From an uncultured Clostridia bacterium (GTDB lineage Bacteria; Bacillota; Clostridia; UBA1381), in contig CAKSPW010000002.1 of the NCBI GenBank assembly GCA_934486495.1, positions 1-64,000 on the forward strand: a stretch of 64,000 nt of DNA, read 5' to 3'. This document shows, piece by piece, positions 27,600 through 35,244 of this stretch. Within the stretch, counting starts at the first letter, position 1, and each line of letters opens with the position of its first letter. The translations under genes and the position numbers were made by a program. The notes below the pieces were generated by a model. That model was given only the letters and a program-made list of their open reading frames with translations. It did not search any database and was not told where the DNA came from.

Positions 27600-27624
27600 A
27601 AGTTCAACGAAGGGAGGTTACAGA

Positions 27625-27741
27625 GTGAAAAACATTTCAAACGGAATTGCAGATATGCTATTGACGCAATGGGATAGTGTAGGAGGTGTTGTATATAAAT
27701 ATAATGGTTCAACAAAGATAATACATCGCCACAATTTCTAA
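27625..27741 (+). CDS. 38-aa peptide ORF next to the Agr-like pair
   Basis: GTG 27625 has AAGGGAGG 7 bases upstream, and the frame ends at TAA 27739-27741. The predicted peptide starts with a potentially amphipathic stretch (KNISNGIADMLLTQW), then has GGVVYKYNG, and ends in a basic tail (KIIHRHNF). It has no cysteine, so it is not a standard AgrD cyclic-peptide precursor, and no hydrophobic signal sequence. Position (own promoter, directly after an AgrCA-like pair) makes a signalling peptide possible; a regulatory uORF is an alternative. Function unknown. Confidence 0.5.
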   Translation: MKNISNGIADMLLTQWDSVGGVVYKYNGSTKIIHRHNF

Positions 27742-27762
27742 AAAATTATACGAGGTGATATT

Positions 27763-28191
27763 ATGTCAAAAAGTGTGTTGCGGACAATTGTATGTTTTAT
27801 ATTATGCCTTTTGTTAATTGTTGTGTGCTTTAGTAGAAAAAAAACAAGAACAAAGGGATTTGTTCTGGAAAATGAGAACAAGTATCGTGTCGACATTATC
27901 ATAACTTATAACAGATTTTACAATGTATTTAATAGGATGTTCGGTGATGTTGAAATTTTAGATGAGAATTCCACCAAAAACATTAAATACAAAATATCAG
28001 GCTCAGTTTTCGGAGATAATAATTGCAGTTGGGTGACTGTGCATAGATTTTTTGACGAAGGAAAATACGAAAATGGATACATTTTTTTCGATAAACACAT
28101 GAACAATGTTGTGATAAAAGCATCTACAATCGATATAATAGCATCTGGCGAGAGATTTTTGAATAAAGTTGAACAGGTACATAATAAGTAA
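27763..28191 (+). CDS. Membrane-anchored protein of unknown function
   Basis: 142 aa. GAGGTG lies 5 bases before ATG 27763. Residues about 7-23 (VLRTIVCFILCLLLIVV) form a signal anchor, followed by basic RKKTRTK, which is unusual outside the membrane. The remainder is a soluble alpha/beta domain with ENENKYRVDIIITYN, YKISGSVFGDNN and GYIFFDKHMNN. I recognise no family. It lies between the 38-codon ORF and the SLH protein gene and is probably in the same operon. Confidence 0.7.
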   Translation: MSKSVLRTIVCFILCLLLIVVCFSRKKTRTKGFVLENENKYRVDIIITYNRFYNVFNRMFGDVEILDENSTKNIKYKISGSVFGDNNCSWVTVHRFFDEGKYENGYIFFDKHMNNVVIKASTIDIIASGERFLNKVEQVHNK

Positions 28192-28227
28192 ATATTTATT
28201 ATTAGAATCTTATATGGGGGAATAGAT

Positions 28228-29286
28228 ATGTTAAAAAAAATAATTACCGTATTTAGTTGTATCAGTATTATGGTTTCTTCAGCAATAACTGTTTGTGCTG
28301 CCGATAAAACAACCATGATAACTGATAGGAAAATATTTTTATATCCCGTATTTACAAGTCTTTCGGTAAAAAAAGATATTCCGCAAGGAGTGGAAGATAC
28401 GGCAGAAAGTGAACAGTTTATACTTGCCGATGATGAAAACTCGTTGTCCCTAAGCTTTAAATTTAAGTCAGAAGCCGATAAAAAAGATATAATGTTTGTC
28501 TCGGTTTATGATATGAATGAGGATAAATATGTTACATCGGATAAAGGGGTAGCCGTTAGAGATACATGTACTTTTACAGGGCTGACACCGGGACATAAAT
28601 ATATGCTAAGAGCAAGTACGCTATTTAATGAGAAGACAGTGAATGTTGCTATTTCCAAAACAAAATCAGAAGCAACTGTCAATAACATGTCTGATTTTAA
28701 TGCGGAAAATGGTGTAATATCTAATTTTAATGATATTGTATCGGAATTAAAAAAATTACAAATCGTAAACGGTTATGAGGACGGAACAGTCAGGCCGGAT
28801 AATAAGATAACCCGAGCAGAGGTATGCGCAATTGTAAATAGGGTTATTCGCCAAGGTAAAAGCAGTATAAACGATATGAGTTTTGGAATACCGTTTACTG
28901 ATATAATGCAGGAAGCATGGTTTTATAATGATGTAATAAAATCAAATGAGTTTGGTTTAGTTAACGGATATGAAGATAATACATTCAAACCTCAAAATGA
29001 TATAACGTACAACGAATATATTAAAATTATAACTTCAATGCTTCAATACGTGCCATATGCAGAAGCAAACGGCGGATACCCGAACGGTTATCTTACCGCA
29101 GCAAATAATGCGGGAATTATCAAGGGGATTGAATTTAACGGAAATGATAAGATTACAAGAAAAGATGCTATGATAATATTATACAATGCAATCAACTCAC
29201 CCATTGTTCTTGTTAAGAGTTATAATATAGGTACTGCTCACGAATATGCATTATCTGATATTGCTTATATTGATTTTATAAAATGA
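28228..29286 (+). CDS. SLH-domain surface protein
   Basis: 352 aa. Signal peptide (about 1-25; hydrophobic core VFSCISIMVSSAITVCA, cleaved near CAA-DK). Residues about 30-160 form an unrecognised beta-rich domain. Three SLH repeats follow, at about 170-228 (VNGYEDGTVRPDNKITRAE), 229-285 (VNGYEDNTFKPQNDITYNE) and 286-345 (GIIKGIEFNGNDKITRKDA). SLH domains bind pyruvylated secondary wall polymer, so the protein should sit on the cell wall. GGGGGA precedes the start. It closes the accessory operon and is followed by a terminator. Confidence 0.9.
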   Translation: MLKKIITVFSCISIMVSSAITVCAADKTTMITDRKIFLYPVFTSLSVKKDIPQGVEDTAESEQFILADDENSLSLSFKFKSEADKKDIMFVSVYDMNEDKYVTSDKGVAVRDTCTFTGLTPGHKYMLRASTLFNEKTVNVAISKTKSEATVNNMSDFNAENGVISNFNDIVSELKKLQIVNGYEDGTVRPDNKITRAEVCAIVNRVIRQGKSSINDMSFGIPFTDIMQEAWFYNDVIKSNEFGLVNGYEDNTFKPQNDITYNEYIKIITSMLQYVPYAEANGGYPNGYLTAANNAGIIKGIEFNGNDKITRKDAMIILYNAINSPIVLVKSYNIGTAHEYALSDIAYIDFIK

Positions 29287-29290
29287 TAAA

Positions 29291-29342
29291 AAAACCGGGC
29301 TTCAACTCATTGATTTTGTATGCTCGGTTTTTAATATGCGCA
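29291..29342 (+). terminator. Terminator after the SLH gene
   Basis: AAAACCGGGC (29291-29300) pairs with GCTCGGTTTT (29332-29341), including one G-U pair, followed by T residues. Confidence 0.72.
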
Positions 29343-29456
29343 AATAAAATCTGATTATAAACCATATTGATAAATTTTTATTATGCCTTTTAAATATATT
29401 TTTGAATATATGATAGAATATGTGATAAAATATATACTTGAAAGGTTGTGATTAAA

Positions 29457-30302
29457 ATGAGTGAAAGAGTAATTACAAATAAAAACATCAATAATTTTAA
29501 GCTGTATCTTTATGAGGAGGAACGAAGCGATAATACGGTAGAAAAATACGTGCGGGATATTTGCCGTTTTCACAAATGGCTGCGTGGCAGGAGTATTGAT
29601 AAGTCGGTTGCCGTTGAATACAAAAGAGAGCTGTGCGCAAGGTATATGCCGAAAAGCGTTAATTCAATGCTGTCGTCCGTAAACACATTTTTTATGTTTA
29701 TGGGGTGGCATGATTTAAAAATAAAGGCTCTGAAAATTCAAAAACGAATATTTGCCGATAAAGAAAGGGAGCTTACAAAAGCCGAATATGAACGGCTTTT
29801 AGCTGCGGCGAAGAAAAAGAAAAATGAAAGACTGTACTATTTAATGCAGACAATAGCGAGTACGGGAATCAGGGTATCGGAAATAAAATATGTAACGTGC
29901 GAGGCTGTCAAAAGCGGACAGGCAGTTATAAATTGCAAAGGAAAAATAAGACAGATATTTTTGCCGAAAATGTTGTGTAAAATGCTTAAAGCTTATATTA
30001 AGTCGGAAAATATAAACGCCGGCCCGGTTTTTGTATCAAAAACGGGGACTCCGCTTGACAGGTCGAATATATGGAAGATGCTCAAAGAGCTGTGCGAAGA
30101 TGCCGGAGTGGGCAGGAATAAGGTGTTTCCGCATAATTTCAGACACTTGTTTGCCCGAACCTTTTACTCCTTGCAAAAGGACATTGTAAGGCTTGCCGAC
30201 ATACTTGGTCATTCAAGCATTGAAACTACCCGAATTTATACAATGGAAAGCGGAACGGAGCATATAAAGCTTATACAAAAGCTTGGATTGCTGCGGTGCT
30301 GA
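29457..30302 (+). CDS. Tyrosine-type site-specific recombinase (integrase)
   Basis: 281 aa. N-terminal SAM-like core-binding domain (about 1-90; NINNFKLYLYEEERSDNTVEKY) and C-terminal catalytic domain (about 105-281) with the catalytic Arg in STGIRVSEI, the Lys beta-hairpin (CKGKIRQIFLP), HNFRHLFA (HxxR), LGHSSIETTRIYT with the second His and the Tyr nucleophile. It starts at ATG 29457; GAAAGG lies about 11 bases upstream, and a GTG at 29448 is too near that site. XerC/D-like in size, but it lacks housekeeping context. A decayed copy of its 5' end lies 4.3 kb upstream, and a palindrome array is just downstream. Confidence 0.9.
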   Translation: MSERVITNKNINNFKLYLYEEERSDNTVEKYVRDICRFHKWLRGRSIDKSVAVEYKRELCARYMPKSVNSMLSSVNTFFMFMGWHDLKIKALKIQKRIFADKERELTKAEYERLLAAAKKKKNERLYYLMQTIASTGIRVSEIKYVTCEAVKSGQAVINCKGKIRQIFLPKMLCKMLKAYIKSENINAGPVFVSKTGTPLDRSNIWKMLKELCEDAGVGRNKVFPHNFRHLFARTFYSLQKDIVRLADILGHSSIETTRIYTMESGTEHIKLIQKLGLLRC

Positions 30303-30391
30303 ACAGACTAATTGAATAAACTTCCTAAATTTATTCCGAAAGGCTGACTAAAATTTTACCGGTGAATTAAAAACTCAGATGCATATAAAAA

Positions 30392-30413
30392 CCACATAAT
30401 CAATATTATGTGG
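30392..30413 (+). repeat. 22-bp palindrome, copy 1
   Basis: CCACATAAT-CAAT-ATTATGTGG, a 9-bp perfect inverted repeat with a 4-base centre. Same orientation as copy 2 and opposite to copy 3. Confidence 0.85.
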
Positions 30414-30434
30414 CAGGATAAGTTTATTCTCTAA

Positions 30435-30456
30435 CTACATAATCAATATTATGTGG
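30435..30456 (+). repeat. 22-bp palindrome, copy 2
   Basis: CTACATAAT-CAAT-ATTATGTGG, one change from copy 1, 21 bp after it (43 bp from start to start). Confidence 0.85.
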
Positions 30457-30540
30457 TATGCAATGTAAGCAAATATTTAAATTGTATAAAATCTTTTGTT
30501 GAAAATAAGCAATTAATCCACATAAATAAAAAAATACAGC

Positions 30541-30587
30541 AAAATAAGACCAAATTTGATTATTGATTGTTACATTGGTCTTATTTT
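30541..30587. repeat. 13-bp inverted repeat, possible terminator
   Basis: AAAATAAGACCAA (30541-30553) is perfectly complementary to TTGGTCTTATTTT (30575-30587). The T-rich sequence after it (GTTTATTTTTT) could make it a terminator for the recombinase transcript. Together with the palindromes it is all I see in the 30303-30787 gap besides the TetR promoter. Confidence 0.5.
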
Positions 30588-30640
30588 AGCTGTTTATTTT
30601 TTAGCATTATGACGAATTTTTGATAAATGTTAACAAAATG

Positions 30641-30669
30641 TTGACATATCGTTATATTTGTGTTATTAT
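30641..30669 (+). promoter_or_regulatory. Promoter of the TetR gene
   Basis: TTGACA (30641-30646), 17-bp spacer, TATTAT (30664-30669). The expected transcription start near 30676 lies about 28 bp before palindrome copy 3, a classic position for a repressor operator. Confidence 0.72.
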
Positions 30670-30703
30670 ATAATTACCAATTTAATAAAGATTATTTCCT
30701 TTA

Positions 30704-30725
30704 CCACATAATATTGATTATGTGG
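30704..30725 (-). promoter_or_regulatory. 22-bp palindrome, copy 3: candidate TetR operator
   Basis: CCACATAAT-ATTG-ATTATGTGG is the exact reverse complement of copy 1. It lies between the promoter and the TetR start codon and extends to TACC/GGTA on both flanks. TetR proteins bind palindromes of this size, so autorepression is likely (inference). Alternatively copies 1 and 3 are the terminal inverted repeats of a 334-bp miniature element. Confidence 0.55.
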
Positions 30726-30787
30726 TATTGGTTTTTTTAGGGAAATAAAGCAATGGTTTTAAATTACATAAATATGGAGGAAGATGT

Positions 30788-31363
30788 ATGAGAAAAGCAA
30801 CATACAATGTTGATGATAAAAGTCTGCTCGATTCAATATTTAGTTTTTTCGTAAGTAACGGACTTGAAAATATTACAATACGCGAAATATGCAGAGGAAC
30901 AGGTATTTCACAGGGAACACTTTATTATTGGTTTGGGGATAAATCTAATTTGATTTGTGAGGTTACGGAGTACGGACTCAAAAAGGTAGTGGATAAAATA
31001 TTTGAATATGTATTTTTTTCACTAAACGACTTGTATAGTTTTTTTAACACCTTTCTAAATGAAATCGACAAATACAAAGATGACTTAAGATTTATATATC
31101 AAATGGCGGCAAGTCACAAATACGGTGAAAAGCTGAGGGAAATAGGTCATGGAATTAACAAGACATATGATGAGTATGTATACAGGCTTGCGCAAAAGTT
31201 TGAATGCAGCGAAAGGAGCTTACAGCCACTTGTTTATTTGTTCATATCGGCAATTTTGGATTATGTGATATGGGATGAAAAGGAAATGACAAAAATTCAG
31301 CTGAAATATATTTGTGCTTCGCTTCCGGATGAGATAAAAAAACTCAGTGAAGCATGCGAATAA
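30788..31363 (+). CDS. TetR/AcrR-family transcriptional regulator
   Basis: 191 aa. N-terminal helix-turn-helix (about 8-55): LDSIFSFFVSNGLENITIREI and TGISQGTLYYWFGDKSNL match the TetR signature. The C-terminal ligand domain (about 60-190) is not specific to a known subfamily. ATGGAGGAAG provides the ribosome site. It lies downstream of a promoter followed by a palindrome, and 84 bp upstream of the beta-helix protein gene, which may be in the same transcript. Confidence 0.9.
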   Translation: MRKATYNVDDKSLLDSIFSFFVSNGLENITIREICRGTGISQGTLYYWFGDKSNLICEVTEYGLKKVVDKIFEYVFFSLNDLYSFFNTFLNEIDKYKDDLRFIYQMAASHKYGEKLREIGHGINKTYDEYVYRLAQKFECSERSLQPLVYLFISAILDYVIWDEKEMTKIQLKYICASLPDEIKKLSEACE

Positions 31364-31447
31364 AATGTGTTCGCTTTTGTGGCTTTGGCATTTGGAGGTG
31401 AAATATTAAAAGCCAAGCAAAAAATAATATGAAAGAGGTATGAAATA

Positions 31448-33724
31448 ATGAATGTCAAGAAAATTATGGCAGGAATTTTGTCTGCCGCAATAGCTTTTAC
31501 AAGCGTTGCTTTTACGGCTTTTGCCGACGACTCAAACACTATTACATACGGTGAGTTCCTGACAACAATGAAGGCTAACAATTACAATTATGATTTTGGC
31601 GGAAAAACAATCACCCTTAAAATGACAAAGTTTTGTGTAAATCAAAATCATAATCATGCCGAGGAGGGTTTTGAGGATTACAGTGATAAAAAAGACGAAG
31701 CTCCGGCGCGTATTCAGGCACCGAAAGCCCAGTATCAGCTTTTTAAAGATGTGCAGGATGTTGTAATTAAAAATCTTAATATCGTTGCCGATATAAAAGA
31801 TGGCGTTGCTCTTCACTTATTTAACAATAACGGTTGGGAAGGGAAAATAGAGGCAGGAACACCTTTTAATGCAGAACTTCAATTTTTGAACAGTGGTAAT
31901 TTAACAATTGAGGGTTGTAATTTTGACAGAGTCAGTGTTGCGCCTTATCATTCCGGAGACAGAAATAAGCTTGAAAATTATACGGATACAATAAAAGGCT
32001 GTTCTTTTAAAAATGTGTACAACGCATACGGTGTTCAAGGCGCATATGCGGGTAAAGTAATTGTTGATAACAGTTCATTTGACACTTGCAGCGGCGGAAT
32101 GTACGTTGAGGGTGGAAAAAACGGCATAACAATGTCGAACAACAATTTTACAAATATGGGTAAGTACTGTGCAAGCGGTAAGGAAGATACGAGAGGGTTA
32201 ATCCAAATTTCCGCAAATGTAGAACTGACGGGAAATGCCGTTGTCGAAATTACAAATAATACTTCAGACGATTCTACACCGGTTTTAAGACAATTAAGTC
32301 CTAAAATATCCGAGATTGTAACAGACGGCAATAAATTCGGCAGTGATACAAAAGCTACTTCAACGTCAGATTCATTGGTATATACAGAAAAACCGTCTCA
32401 AGCTGCAACAGTTGCAAAAATCGGTGATAAGGAATATGCAACGCTTGCAGATGCAATTGCGGATGCAAAATCCGGAGATACGATAGTTTTGCTTGATAAT
32501 ATTAAATTTACGGACACATTTACTATCAGTACTTTAAATAAAATTACGATTGATTTTAACGATAAAATAATTGACGTTACCGAAGTAAATGAAGATAAAG
32601 ACAGTATCGTTATTGAAAGTGGTGCCGATGTTACGTTTACAGGAAACGGCGGTATATCCGCTAATAAGAGCTGTATTGCAAACTATGGCGCTAAGCTTAC
32701 GTTAAACGGCGGTACATATACAACTCAGCACAAGTCAAGAGGAACGGCAATTTTTAATACCGACAATGCTACGGTTGAATTAAATGCCGGTGCAAAGATT
32801 CATTCGACAAACTACGGAGTTTATGTGGGTGGTAATGTTAAATGCGTTATGAACGGTGCGGAAATAATAAGCAGTTCGTATCAGGGACAAAGCGGTATTC
32901 CGAATAAAGTTGATTATTTCTATGCTGTAAGAAATGAAGGAAACCTGACGATTAATGACGGCACCGTTATAAAGGGTATACAGGGTGCACTTTCATGCTT
33001 GATCGACACTGTAATTAACGGCGGAACATTTGAAACGTATGAAACAGAAGAAAGCACGGGAAAGAGCTTCTATCCTGTTCATATTGCAGATAAAACAAAG
33101 GTAGTAATTAAAGGCGGTAATTTCCATTCATATGCAAGAGCTGCTGTATATGTAAGCGATGATGACATAGGAACAGACGGAGCAACAGCGGAAATAGAGG
33201 GCGGTGTGTTCACCTCCGGAAAAGCGGTAAATGTTATTGACGCAACACCGGGAACAAACAGCGCAATATCGGTAAGCGGCGGAACGTTCGGTTCGGATGT
33301 GTCGGCATATGCAAAACCCGGTTTTTCAGCTTCTAAAAAAGAGGACGGCAGCTATACGGTAGGAAAGTCGGAAATCTCTTGGGAAACAATGACGGATTCG
33401 GGTGTATATACAGTAAATGCTGATAATTTCGGACTTATGAGATTTTCTTTTAAGACAAATGTTGACGCAGCGACAATCAGCAAAGTAGGAGTTAAGTTCA
33501 TGAATGCTAAGGATATTACGGCTGAAACAAAGTCAGCTACAATATCGGCAGACAAGAATGCAAACAATTTCTACGGCGACCTTACGGAAATAGCTCCGAC
33601 GGCAGGTACAAAGTATTTTGCAACAGCTTACATGGTTATGGGCGATACAACTGTTTGGTCAGATGTTATTGAATGCTCACTGAACGTTAAAAAGCAGTTT
33701 ACAAATTACGGAGGTAATCAATAA
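31448..33724 (+). CDS. Secreted right-handed beta-helix repeat protein
   Basis: 758 aa. Signal peptide (about 1-27, cleaved near AFA-DD). Two stretches of parallel beta-helix: about 60-300 (FKDVQDVVIKNLNIVAD, NLTIEGCNFD, VDNSSFDTCSGGMYVEGG) and about 325-620 (YATLADAIADAKSGDTIVLL, LTLNGGTYTT, VVIKGGNFHS, AEIEGGVFTSG, ISVSGGTFGS). A compact beta-sandwich-like C-terminal domain (about 630-750) follows. No lyase or hydrolase catalytic motif is recognised, so it may be an adhesin or carbohydrate binder rather than a pectate lyase. There is no LPXTG or SLH anchor. Its stop overlaps the next start. Confidence 0.82.
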   Translation: MNVKKIMAGILSAAIAFTSVAFTAFADDSNTITYGEFLTTMKANNYNYDFGGKTITLKMTKFCVNQNHNHAEEGFEDYSDKKDEAPARIQAPKAQYQLFKDVQDVVIKNLNIVADIKDGVALHLFNNNGWEGKIEAGTPFNAELQFLNSGNLTIEGCNFDRVSVAPYHSGDRNKLENYTDTIKGCSFKNVYNAYGVQGAYAGKVIVDNSSFDTCSGGMYVEGGKNGITMSNNNFTNMGKYCASGKEDTRGLIQISANVELTGNAVVEITNNTSDDSTPVLRQLSPKISEIVTDGNKFGSDTKATSTSDSLVYTEKPSQAATVAKIGDKEYATLADAIADAKSGDTIVLLDNIKFTDTFTISTLNKITIDFNDKIIDVTEVNEDKDSIVIESGADVTFTGNGGISANKSCIANYGAKLTLNGGTYTTQHKSRGTAIFNTDNATVELNAGAKIHSTNYGVYVGGNVKCVMNGAEIISSSYQGQSGIPNKVDYFYAVRNEGNLTINDGTVIKGIQGALSCLIDTVINGGTFETYETEESTGKSFYPVHIADKTKVVIKGGNFHSYARAAVYVSDDDIGTDGATAEIEGGVFTSGKAVNVIDATPGTNSAISVSGGTFGSDVSAYAKPGFSASKKEDGSYTVGKSEISWETMTDSGVYTVNADNFGLMRFSFKTNVDAATISKVGVKFMNAKDITAETKSATISADKNANNFYGDLTEIAPTAGTKYFATAYMVMGDTTVWSDVIECSLNVKKQFTNYGGNQ

Positions 33725-33879
33725 TGAGAAAATATATCAAACCCGATTTTACGGTTGTAAAGTTTAATACGGCAGATGAAATTTTAACAAGCAGCATAAT
33801 AATGCAGGAAACACCTAAGACATTTGACGGCGCCGTAAGTGTCGGCTCGGCAAGTGTACAGAAGGACTTTACGGAATAA
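33724..33879 (+). CDS. 51-aa protein coupled to the beta-helix protein gene
   Basis: ATG 33724 overlaps the preceding stop (TAATG), with GGAGG 7-11 bases upstream, so it is translationally coupled. The peptide opens RKYIKPDFTVVKFNTADEI and continues with a Ser/Gly-rich part (GAVSVGSASV). The KYxKPxxxVxxF opening resembles many small uncharacterised proteins of gut Clostridia (by recollection). There is no signal peptide or cysteine. Possible roles are a partner of the beta-helix protein or a peptide precursor; neither is shown. A terminator follows directly. Confidence 0.7.
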   Translation: MRKYIKPDFTVVKFNTADEILTSSIIMQETPKTFDGAVSVGSASVQKDFTE

Positions 33880-33881
33880 TA

Positions 33882-33919
33882 AAAAAAGCGGTACGCCGTC
33901 AAGGTGTGCCGCTTTTTTG
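33882..33919 (+). terminator. Terminator after the beta-helix operon
   Basis: GCGGTACGCC (33888-33897) pairs with GGTGTGCCGC (33903-33912) with G-U wobble, flanked by A-tract and T-tract. Confidence 0.88.
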
Positions 33920-34024
33920 TACAGTGATATTTATCTTTGATTATATAATAAAGTCTTGATTTATTAGCGAAGTGTAGTAATTATATTAAAATTAAATAAA
34001 AAATCACCTTTTTTTAAAATACTA

Positions 34025-34053
34025 TTGATTTTTCGGACAATTTGTAGTAAAAT
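34025..34053 (+). promoter_or_regulatory. Promoter of the glucokinase gene
   Basis: TTGATT (34025-34030), 17-bp spacer, TAAAAT (34048-34053), about 67 bp before the start codon. Confidence 0.6.
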
Positions 34054-34120
34054 ATTATTATGGATATGTACGCATATAAAGTGATAAGCCAAATATTATT
34101 TAAGAAAAGGATTGAACAAT

Positions 34121-35059
34121 ATGTATATAGGAATTGATTTGGGCGGCACAAACATTGCCGTGGGGCTTGTAAGTGATGACGGAAGGATTATTTCATCGTC
34201 ATCAACACCAACACTCTCAAGTCGTCCGTGGCAGGAAATTGTAAAGGACATGGCGGAGCTGTCAATTAAGGTTACGGAGGACGCAGGCTACAAAATGGAA
34301 GATGTGGCGGCAATTGGTATAGGCAGCCCGGGAACGGTTGACAATAAAAGAGGAATTGTAACGTACGCAAATAATATTCCGTTTAAAAATACTCCTATTG
34401 TTGAGGAAATGCACAAGTATGTTAAAAATCCGATAAACATAGAAAATGACGCAAATGCGGCGGCATTCGGAGAGTATGTTGCAACAGGTGCGACTTCGGA
34501 TAATTTCGTATTCATAACTCTCGGTACGGGAGTCGGCGGCGGAATAGTGCTTGATGGGAAAATTTTCAGAGGCTTTAACGGTGCCGGCGCAGAGCTTGGT
34601 CACTTTATTCTGGATATTGACGGAGAGCCTTGCACATGCGGAAACAACGGCTGCTGGGAGGCGTATGCATCGGTTACGGCGCTTATTCGTCAGACAAAGG
34701 CGGCTATGGAGAAAAATCCCGACAGCCTTATGCATGCTGTTGCGGAGGAAGAGGGCAAGGTAAGCGGAAGAACTGCTTTTATTGCCGATGAAAAGGGCGA
34801 CAGTGCCGCACATGAGGTTGTTAAAAAATACATTGAATATGTTGCGGTCGGCGTGGCGTCAATGGTGAATATATTCCAGCCGGAAATTCTTGTTATCGGC
34901 GGCGGAATAAGCAAAGAGGGTGATAAGCTTCTTCTTCCCGTAAAGGAAATGGTAAACAAGCTTGACTATAACAAGTATATGCCTAAGACGGATATAAGAA
35001 TTGCAAAGCTTTATAACGATGCCGGTATCATCGGAGCCGCTCTTGCAGCAAGAAAATAA
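34121..35059 (+). CDS. glcK: ROK-family glucokinase
   Basis: 312 aa. Phosphorylates glucose with ATP in the cytoplasm. The N-terminal phosphate-binding GIDLGGTNIAVGLV is followed by IENDANAAAFGEY with the catalytic Asp, the TLGTGVGGGIV loop, and ELGHFILD with the zinc site CTCGNNGCWEAYAS. Ends with VIGGGIS and GAALAA. ATG 34121 has AAAAGGA 9 bases upstream; the frame also opens at a TTG at 34112. There is no N-terminal helix-turn-helix, so it is a kinase, not a ROK repressor. Monocistronic by the flanking promoters. Confidence 0.92.
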   Translation: MYIGIDLGGTNIAVGLVSDDGRIISSSSTPTLSSRPWQEIVKDMAELSIKVTEDAGYKMEDVAAIGIGSPGTVDNKRGIVTYANNIPFKNTPIVEEMHKYVKNPINIENDANAAAFGEYVATGATSDNFVFITLGTGVGGGIVLDGKIFRGFNGAGAELGHFILDIDGEPCTCGNNGCWEAYASVTALIRQTKAAMEKNPDSLMHAVAEEEGKVSGRTAFIADEKGDSAAHEVVKKYIEYVAVGVASMVNIFQPEILVIGGGISKEGDKLLLPVKEMVNKLDYNKYMPKTDIRIAKLYNDAGIIGAALAARK

Positions 35060-35121
35060 ATATATTAAATACAAAAAATATCGGTTTTTTTGTAGCTACC
35101 GCACAAAAAAGTTTATTGCGC

Positions 35122-35150
35122 TTGACAAATAAAGATGATTGTGGTAGTAT
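35122..35150 (+). promoter_or_regulatory. glnA promoter
   Basis: TTGACA (35122-35127), 17-bp spacer, TAGTAT (35145-35150). Start expected near 35157, only about 10 bases before a terminator hairpin. Confidence 0.8.
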
Positions 35151-35163
35151 GGTTAGTAAGAAC

Positions 35164-35201
35164 AAGGGCGTTCCGCACATGGTAGCGGAGCGCCTTTTTT
35201 T
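35164..35201 (+). terminator. Attenuator terminator in the glnA leader
   Basis: GGCGTTCCGC (35167-35176) pairs along all ten positions, one G-U, with GCGGAGCGCC (35185-35194). The loop is ACATGGTA, and a run of seven T follows. It lies between the glnA promoter and glnA, so transcription must be allowed through for expression. AACAAGGGCGTT at its 5' side recurs in the gltB leader hairpin. An ANTAR antiterminator gene lies directly downstream of glnA. Confidence 0.82.
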
Positions 35202-35244
35202 AACCCGGTTATAATTTTAAAAGTGGAATTGAGAGGAGATAATC

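Noticed and set aside
29439..30302. Integrated prophage or full integrative element at the recombinase
   Set aside because: No phage, relaxase, replication or excisionase genes and no clear attachment repeats are seen around the recombinase.
14001..30725. CRISPR array
   Set aside because: The repeated motifs here are palindromes or hairpins with irregular spacing and only two or three copies, and no cas genes are present.
34262..34813. Minus-strand 183-aa frame opposite the glucokinase gene
   Set aside because: Shadow of a well supported ROK kinase; no ribosome site.
35164..35201. Canonical ANTAR dual hexaloop in the glnA leader
   Set aside because: Only one hairpin is present and its loop has eight bases (ACATGGTA), so the standard two-stem hexaloop motif cannot be claimed; kept as an attenuator only.
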